DNA of 11,841 nt from Flavobacteriales bacterium (GTDB lineage Bacteria > Bacteroidota > Bacteroidia > Flavobacteriales > Flavobacteriaceae): positions 1-11,841 of the forward strand of contig WTIY01000186.1 of the NCBI GenBank assembly GCA_011525065.1. The letters are read 5' to 3'. The notes under the pieces are model-generated. The model searched no databases, was not told the DNA's origin, and saw only the letters and a list, made by a program, of their open reading frames with translations. This document shows positions 8,111 through 11,841 of this stretch, in pieces. The number at the start of each line of letters is the position of its first letter. Positions within the stretch are counted from its first letter, which is position 1. The position numbers were made by a program, and so were the translations under genes.

Positions 8111-8144
8111 TTGAGTTAAGAGCGTGAAAATTAACTTAAATTTG
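8111..8144 (+). promoter_or_regulatory. Bacteroidota-type promoter (TTG at 8111, TAAATTTG at 8137) for the small lipoprotein gene
   Basis: TAAATTTG at 8137-8144 matches the -7 consensus TAnnTTTG exactly. A TTG at 8111-8113 lies 23 bases upstream, at the long end of the spacing reported for the -33 box. Transcription would begin near 8150 and give a leader of roughly 20 bases before the ATG at 8173. The divergent TPR operon must have its own promoter in the same 100 bases; I could find only a 7/8 match (TAATTTTC on the minus strand at 8133-8126), without a -33 box. Confidence 0.55.
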
Positions 8145-8172
8145 ATGGATAAGAATACATAGTTCAAGATTT

Positions 8173-8631
8173 ATGAAAAAATTTATCCTCTTATTAATGA
8201 TCGGGACCTTTTATGCCTGTGGGACCACCTCCGGGCTCAGTGAATTGGTTACCGTAAGCGATCAAAAAATCGGCATTGCCACCCAAAATCCAGATGAACG
8301 ACTAACCGTCAATGGTGGGATTCACGCTCAGGAGGTACGCATCGATCTTCAAGGGGCGCTGGCTCCAGATTATGTTTTTCAGGATTACTCAGGCCAATCC
8401 ACGGCAAACAATTACAAATTGATGCCCTTGGAGGAATTGGCGGCCTACATCAAAAAAAACCACCACTTGCCCAATATTCCCAGTCAAAGTGAATTGGACG
8501 AATATGGTCTCGACTTGAAATCATTTAGCCTGAGTCTTTTGGAAAAAATTGAAGAACTCACCATTCATCTTATCGAGCAACAAAAGCAGATAGAGTTGCT
8601 TAAACAGCGCCTAGAAAAGACCCATAATTAA
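8173..8631 (+). CDS. Small lipoprotein with Bacteroidota 'GIGT-NP..LTVNG' module and C-terminal coiled coil
   Basis: The 152-residue product has a lipoprotein signal (MKKFILLLMIGTFYAC, C16 lipidated). The body matches a pattern very common at the C-terminal ends of long Bacteroidota surface and tail-fibre-like proteins: 'IGIATQNPDERLTVNGGI' (33-50), 'HAQEVRID' (51-58), 'PDYVFQDY' (65-72), 'LEELAAYIKKNHHLPNIPS' (86-104) and a final heptad-like helix 'LLEKIEELTIHLIEQQKQIE' (122-141). Normally this module caps a much larger repeat-containing protein; here it stands almost alone behind a lipobox. The coiled coil suggests a trimer or other oligomer on the envelope. Its function is not known. The start is the ATG at 8173, which begins the signal peptide. 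The gene is divergent from the TPR/barrel operon and lies 50 bases before the FtsE gene. Confidence 0.85.
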   Translation: MKKFILLLMIGTFYACGTTSGLSELVTVSDQKIGIATQNPDERLTVNGGIHAQEVRIDLQGALAPDYVFQDYSGQSTANNYKLMPLEELAAYIKKNHHLPNIPSQSELDEYGLDLKSFSLSLLEKIEELTIHLIEQQKQIELLKQRLEKTHN

Positions 8632-8650
8632 ACCCATACGAAGGTGATTT

Positions 8651-8661
8651 TTGTACCTTTG
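8651..8661 (+). promoter_or_regulatory. Extended -7 element TTGTACCTTTG upstream of ftsE
   Basis: TACCTTTG at 8654-8661 matches TAnnTTTG exactly and is preceded by TTG, giving the extended form TTGTAnnTTTG. It ends 20 bases before the ATG at 8682, compatible with a short leader. No -33 TTG stands at proper distance. The promoter suggests ftsE is transcribed on its own as well as, possibly, by read-through from the lipoprotein gene, since no terminator is visible between them. Confidence 0.55.
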
Positions 8662-8681
8662 GATCTCGCAAAAGACTTGTC

Positions 8682-9371
8682 ATGAACGAAACTCTTGTCC
8701 ATTTTTCTGAGGCCCGTATCGTGCAGCGCGATCAAATTATTTTTGAACGTGTTGACTTGACCTTATCAAAAGGGGATTTCGTTTATCTCATTGGTAAAAC
8801 TGGCAGTGGCAAAAGTAGTTTGCTGAAAACCTTATACGGAGAACTGCCCTTAAATTCTGGACTGGGACAAGTTGCGGGTTTTGATCTTTTGGGACTCAAA
8901 GAACCACAAATCCCTCATTTAAGGCGTAAACTCGGGATCGTTTTTCAAGATTTTCAATTGCTGAACGATCGCAATGTGAATGAAAACTTACGTTTTGTCC
9001 TAAAGGCCACTGGGTGGATGGATACCGACAAAATGAGCCAAAGAATCGATCAGGTTCTCCACAGTGTGGGCATGAGCGAACACGGTCATAAATTTCCGTA
9101 CCAGATGTCGGGAGGTGAACAGCAGAGAATCGCTATTGCTAGAGCCTTACTGAATGATCCTGAACTCATTGTTGCCGATGAACCCACTGGTAACCTGGAT
9201 CCTCAAACCAGCATGGAAGTCATGAACCTTTTGCGTGAACTCAACAAAAATGGCAGAAGCATACTGATGGCTACTCACGATTATGCCTTATTGCTCAAAC
9301 ATCCATCGCGGACCATGAAATGTGAGGACGGTAAGATTTTTGAAGTCGTCCAAAGGAGTCCCCAGAGCTAA
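8682..9371 (+). CDS. ftsE: FtsE-like cell-division ABC transporter ATPase
   Basis: This 229-residue ABC ATPase has the usual FtsE length and all nucleotide-binding motifs: Walker A GKTGSGKS (38-45), Q-loop Q89 in 'GIVFQDFQLL', signature MSGGEQQR (142-149), Walker B LIVADEPTGNLD (162-173, catalytic E167) and H-loop H199 in 'ATHD'. The 'VFQDFQLL' and 'DEPTGNLDP' wording fits the FtsE/LolD/MacB group. In the FtsEX complex this subunit binds FtsX at the inner membrane and uses ATP to control peptidoglycan hydrolases at the septum. No ftsX lies next to it: the next gene is a convergent protease. In Bacteroidota the two genes are, as far as I recall, often unlinked. LolD-like lipoprotein export is the main alternative, but the overall resemblance favours FtsE. 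The ATG at 8682 is preceded by a good -7 promoter element. Confidence 0.88.
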   Translation: MNETLVHFSEARIVQRDQIIFERVDLTLSKGDFVYLIGKTGSGKSSLLKTLYGELPLNSGLGQVAGFDLLGLKEPQIPHLRRKLGIVFQDFQLLNDRNVNENLRFVLKATGWMDTDKMSQRIDQVLHSVGMSEHGHKFPYQMSGGEQQRIAIARALLNDPELIVADEPTGNLDPQTSMEVMNLLRELNKNGRSILMATHDYALLLKHPSRTMKCEDGKIFEVVQRSPQS

Positions 9372-9410
9372 ATCTCATCATACCCAACTTAAAAGTTCGT
9401 CTTTCTTACA

Positions 9411-10745
9411 TTATAGCGCACTGCCCTCAACCTCCAAGGAGGGATCAATCGACAAGTGAATATGACCTCCCTTGTCCGGTGCTATCCGGGTTCCAGGCAT
9501 CAATACGATTTGACGTTTGGCCTGTAGGGTAAATTGTGCCTGATCAGTAAATTCGATGTTTTTAAGCCGTACCCGATGATTAAAGGCCGTAAGTGATTGT
9601 TGCCATCGCGTGAATTTTTGTTGCGACAACAGAGCTTCACCGTGTGATTCATAAAGGCCCTTCACCAAATTCAGAGCAGCAGCGCTTTGCAACATCCCAG
9701 CCCCATAATAACCCTGGTAAGGCGCATTTCCCGGTACCTCATCCACATTCATGGCCGTTAATTTAAGTATGGTTTCCACTTCATTCGCTCTAAGCGCTGG
9801 CTGCAAGGAAAACATTAGCCCTATGGTTCCGGTGACAAAAGGAGCGGCCGTTGAGGTCCCCTGATAGGTGTTATAAATCAAAGTCTGATCGCTTACCCAT
9901 TTGCTGTAGCGCATTACTCCAACAGTGGGCGCTAATAAGTCGACTTCTGTATTGAGGGTGGCTGTGGATTGGGGATAAATTCTAAAATCAGGTTCGGGCT
10001 GATCTAGGTTAATTTCTGCAGTTCTTCCAACCAGCCCACGCAAGTTCTCCACGTAAGGTTTGCCGCTGTTTTCCCGCTTCAGGGCCTTTTGCCAATCACT
10101 GTGCAAATACATGCCTGAGGAAACAGAAATGACGCCCTGATACGAAGCGGGATAATATAATTTTTGACCGCCATTGGTGGCCCAATTTTGATTGCCTGCT
10201 CCGGCTACGATGACCACACCGCGTTTCAGCAAAAGATCAACCACTTCTTGACCGCGCTTGGTCCCAACGGAACTCACCCAACTGCAATTGATGACCTTGG
10301 CACCAGCGTCGGCCAGTTCTAACAACATCTCCAAATTCGGGTTACCGTAATTCGTAGTGACCAAACCGCAATCGTAACAGACCCCAGGAATGCCAAAATT
10401 ATTGTCTCCCTGGGCCGCAGCAATGGCTGCAACCCCCATGCCGTGACCATTTTTGAAATCGGTGGACTTGAGCACTCTTGTCTTCCCCTTAAAATCAGTT
10501 TGATCGGGGTCCACTGCCGCATCCGAGATTCCAATCAATACATCGGGTTTTCCAGTGGTGAGCTGCCAAGCCTGAGGCACCCCAAGGAATTCATAATAAC
10601 TCAAATCCAAGCGGTCGACAATTTCACCAGCCTCATTTTTGAGCCATAGAAAATCATTGGGCAAGAGGAATTTTTCAGATTGATTTTGGCTATAGTTAAC
10701 ACGATGGCCCAAAACCACAAAAAATAAAATGTAATAAAATCTCAA
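9411..10745 (-). CDS. Secreted S8 family (subtilisin-like) serine protease
   Basis: The 444-residue protein has a signal peptide at about 1-19 and only about 40 residues before the catalytic domain, too few for a normal I9 propeptide. The triad is D75 ('IGISDAAVD'), H101 ('NGHGMGVAAIAA') and S298 ('YQGTSTAAPFVTG'), with oxyanion-hole N185 ('AGAGNQN'). D75 is followed by AA instead of the usual [ST]-G, and HGM replaces HGT, so the motifs are complete but divergent. C123 and C126 could form a disulfide. After about residue 365 comes a beta-rich segment ('QIVLMPGTRIAPDKGGHIHLSID') like the stacked-turn modules found at the ends of secreted Bacteroidota proteins. The reading frame has no ATG before M103, which lies inside the catalytic domain; the best start is TTG at 10745, overlapping the stop of a short upstream ORF. 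The substrate is unknown. Confidence 0.88.
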   Translation of the reverse strand: MRFYYILFFVVLGHRVNYSQNQSEKFLLPNDFLWLKNEAGEIVDRLDLSYYEFLGVPQAWQLTTGKPDVLIGISDAAVDPDQTDFKGKTRVLKSTDFKNGHGMGVAAIAAAQGDNNFGIPGVCYDCGLVTTNYGNPNLEMLLELADAGAKVINCSWVSSVGTKRGQEVVDLLLKRGVVIVAGAGNQNWATNGGQKLYYPASYQGVISVSSGMYLHSDWQKALKRENSGKPYVENLRGLVGRTAEINLDQPEPDFRIYPQSTATLNTEVDLLAPTVGVMRYSKWVSDQTLIYNTYQGTSTAAPFVTGTIGLMFSLQPALRANEVETILKLTAMNVDEVPGNAPYQGYYGAGMLQSAAALNLVKGLYESHGEALLSQQKFTRWQQSLTAFNHRVRLKNIEFTDQAQFTLQAKRQIVLMPGTRIAPDKGGHIHLSIDPSLEVEGSAL

Positions 10746-10789
10746 GTTAGCGTTCTTGAATAATGGAACCTAATGTAAGAAAAAGTCAT
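10742..10789 (-). CDS. Possible 15-codon upstream ORF coupled to the protease start
   Basis: On the minus strand an ATG at 10789-10787 opens a frame reading MTFSYIRFHYSRTLT and ending in TGA at 10744-10742. That stop overlaps the protease's TTG (10745-10743) as TTGA. Because the protease has no ATG of its own, ribosomes finishing this ORF could restart at TTG. Alternatively the two frames were once one gene: fusing them would give a longer signal-peptide N-terminus. A chance ORF of this size is also quite possible. Confidence 0.3.
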   Translation of the reverse strand: MTFSYIRFHYSRTLT

Positions 10790-10802
10790 GTCAGTGCATG
10801 AC
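10785..10802. repeat. Perfect dyad GTCATG-N6-CATGAC in the divergent intergenic region
   Basis: Six-base arms (10785-10790 and 10797-10802) flank a six-base spacer between the protease and glycosyltransferase genes. The layout, 18 bases with twofold symmetry, is compatible with a dimeric regulator site. The left arm contains the start codon of the possible 15-codon ORF (ATG on the minus strand at 10789-10787). The call as an operator is inference; the symmetry is seen directly. Confidence 0.35.
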
Positions 10803-10807
10803 GAAAA

Positions 10808-10818
10808 TTGTAATTTAG
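10808..10818 (+). promoter_or_regulatory. Near-consensus -7 element TTGTAATTTAG upstream of the glycosyltransferase operon
   Basis: TAATTTAG at 10811-10818 matches TAnnTTTG at all but the seventh position and is preceded by TTG, the same extended form as the element before ftsE. It ends 16 bases before the ATG at 10835. The dyad at 10785-10802 lies directly upstream, where an operator could act. Confidence 0.35.
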
Positions 10819-10834
10819 CCAGGATTACTTTGAG

Positions 10835-11710
10835 ATGCTATCGATACTGATCCCTTGTTATAATTGTGCCATTGATGCGTTGGTACAGAAACTCAGCGAT
10901 GAAATTCAGCAAAAACAACACCCTGCTGAAATCATTGTCTGTGACGATGCCTCTGAGCATTCTCCTAACTTAAGCGATACCCTGACAAATCATTCCTGGA
11001 TCCACTTAATTCGCAATGAAAAGAATTTGGGGCGGACTGGTACCCGACATCGACTGGCCCAGGAGGCTCAATTCCAGAGCCTTCTCTTTTTGGATGCGGA
11101 CGTATTGCCTGCAAACGAGGACTTTTTGGACCACTACATGAATCATGTTGGCAAAAACAAGGTGGTGTACGGCGGAATCAGCTATTCCAAACATAAACCA
11201 GCCCATCACCAGCGATTGCGCTGGGCCTACGGCCGAAAGCGCGAAGCTAAAAGCGCCAAACAACGCATGGGCAGCCCCTATGTCATCTCACAAAATCTCA
11301 TGATGGATAAAGAACTGTTTTTATCCATAAACACAGCAACAGTCAACAAATACGGTTGGGACAATGTATTTTCTTATCAAATCGCCGCCTTGAATGAATC
11401 CATCACCCATATCGACAACCCAGTAATTCACATGGGGCTTGAAGACGCCAAGACCTATCTCGATAAAGTCATTCAATCCACCAACACCCTGGTATGGGCC
11501 CAGCATAGGCAGTTGATTTCAGGGGAATTCACTCAGCTACAAAAGCGGTTTACGCGGTTCAATGCATTGGGGTTGGCCAGGCCCTTGCGTTGGGCAATCA
11601 GACCATTCTTACCGTTAATAAAGTGGCAGTTAAGTTCAGCTAGACCCATGATCAAACTGCTCGACCTGTATAAATTTTATTACTTTTCTCAAAAGAAATA
11701 TCAGCGCTAA
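10835..11710 (+). CDS. Family 2 glycosyltransferase
   Basis: The 291-residue protein begins with the GT-A fold pattern of GT2 enzymes: 'LSILIPCYN' (2-10), 'EIIVCDDAS' (32-40) with D37 and D38 for the nucleotide-sugar, 'NEKNLGRTGTRHRL' (61-74) and the metal-binding DXD motif 'LFLDADVLP' (84-92, D87 and D89). 'KYGWDNVFSYQI' (172-183) fits the acceptor and catalytic region, with D176 as the candidate base. The enzyme would transfer a sugar from a nucleotide donor to a lipid- or polysaccharide-linked acceptor on the cytoplasmic side. The last 50 residues are rich in R, K, W and aromatic residues (240-291) and may hold it to the membrane. The stop overlaps the next gene's ATG as TAATG, so the two are co-translated. 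Donor and acceptor cannot be assigned. Confidence 0.88.
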   Translation: MLSILIPCYNCAIDALVQKLSDEIQQKQHPAEIIVCDDASEHSPNLSDTLTNHSWIHLIRNEKNLGRTGTRHRLAQEAQFQSLLFLDADVLPANEDFLDHYMNHVGKNKVVYGGISYSKHKPAHHQRLRWAYGRKREAKSAKQRMGSPYVISQNLMMDKELFLSINTATVNKYGWDNVFSYQIAALNESITHIDNPVIHMGLEDAKTYLDKVIQSTNTLVWAQHRQLISGEFTQLQKRFTRFNALGLARPLRWAIRPFLPLIKWQLSSARPMIKLLDLYKFYYFSQKKYQR

Positions 11711-11841
11711 TGGCTCTTTTTACGGTCGTCATACCACTTTTTAACAAAGCAGCCGAAATCGAGGGAACTTTGGCCTCTGTACTGGCACAAACTGAACAAG
11801 ATTTTGACATCATTGTAGTGAACGATGGATCCACAGACGAC
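11710..11841 (+). CDS. Second family 2 glycosyltransferase (5' part only, cut by window end)
   Basis: The ATG at 11710 shares its A with the stop codon of the preceding gene (TAATG). The 44 codons available read MALFTVVIPLFNKAAEIEGT at the start and end in IIVVNDGSTDD. 'VVIPLFNK' and 'VNDGSTDD' are the classic first two nucleotide-sugar-binding motifs of GT2 enzymes, so the family call is safe despite the truncation. It continues past the right edge. Together with the gene at 10835 it forms a glycosyltransferase operon, probably part of a surface polysaccharide or glycolipid cluster lying to the right. Confidence 0.88.
   Translation, partial: MALFTVVIPLFNKAAEIEGTLASVLAQTEQDFDIIVVNDGSTDD

Noticed and set aside
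9386..9397. Palindrome AACTTAAAAGTT between ftsE and the protease gene
   Set aside because: The stem is short and AT-rich with no proper U-tract; too weak to call a terminator.
1..11841. Defence system, CRISPR array, insertion sequence, prophage or tRNA gene
   Set aside because: No repeat-spacer pattern, transposase, integrase, phage structural gene or cloverleaf was found; all sizeable frames are accounted for by envelope, division or glycosylation genes.

Overview
The window looks like a chromosomal segment from a member of the Bacteroidota, most likely a flavobacterium. The evidence is the family content (flavobacterial-type metzincin lipoprotein, TonB-receptor-like barrel paired with a giant TPR protein, S8 protease with a C-terminal beta module, a Bacteroidota 'GIGT-NP..LTVNG' lipoprotein), weak or absent Shine-Dalgarno sequences with A-rich leaders, and several good matches to the Bacteroidota -7 promoter element TAnnTTTG. 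No tRNA, rRNA, CRISPR, insertion sequence or phage gene is visible. No gap between genes exceeds about 150 bases.

Layout. Positions 1-50 may hold the last codons of a plus-strand gene. A secreted DUF2059-like protein (52-579, minus) diverges from a zinc-metalloprotease lipoprotein (634-1410, plus). The protease gene converges on an amidohydrolase-family-3 lipoprotein (1438-3072, minus). A strong minus-strand terminator (3113-3146) separates the amidohydrolase from a two-gene minus-strand operon: a 1,041-residue secreted TPR protein (4948-8070) and a 575-residue outer-membrane barrel (3221-4948), joined by a TAATG stop/start overlap. Divergent from that operon lies a small lipoprotein with a coiled-coil tail (8173-8631, plus), then an FtsE-like ABC ATPase (8682-9371, plus). 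An S8 subtilisin-like protease (9411-10745, minus) converges on the ATPase. It seems to start at TTG and may be coupled to a 15-codon upstream ORF. Divergent from it are two family-2 glycosyltransferase genes overlapping as TAATG (10835-11710 and 11710 to the window end), the second cut by the window edge.

How they work together. Most products are predicted to be exported: three lipoproteins, the barrel, the TPR protein, the DUF2059 protein and the protease, so this is largely a cell-envelope neighbourhood. The clearest functional unit is the TPR/barrel pair, which is probably an outer-membrane complex of unknown role. FtsE would act in divisome control of peptidoglycan hydrolysis, but no ftsX lies beside it. 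The two glycosyltransferases probably begin a polysaccharide or glycolipid cluster continuing to the right. I do not see a clearly new defence or mobile system. The most unusual items are the TPR/barrel unit, the protease's start region, and the metzincin variant.
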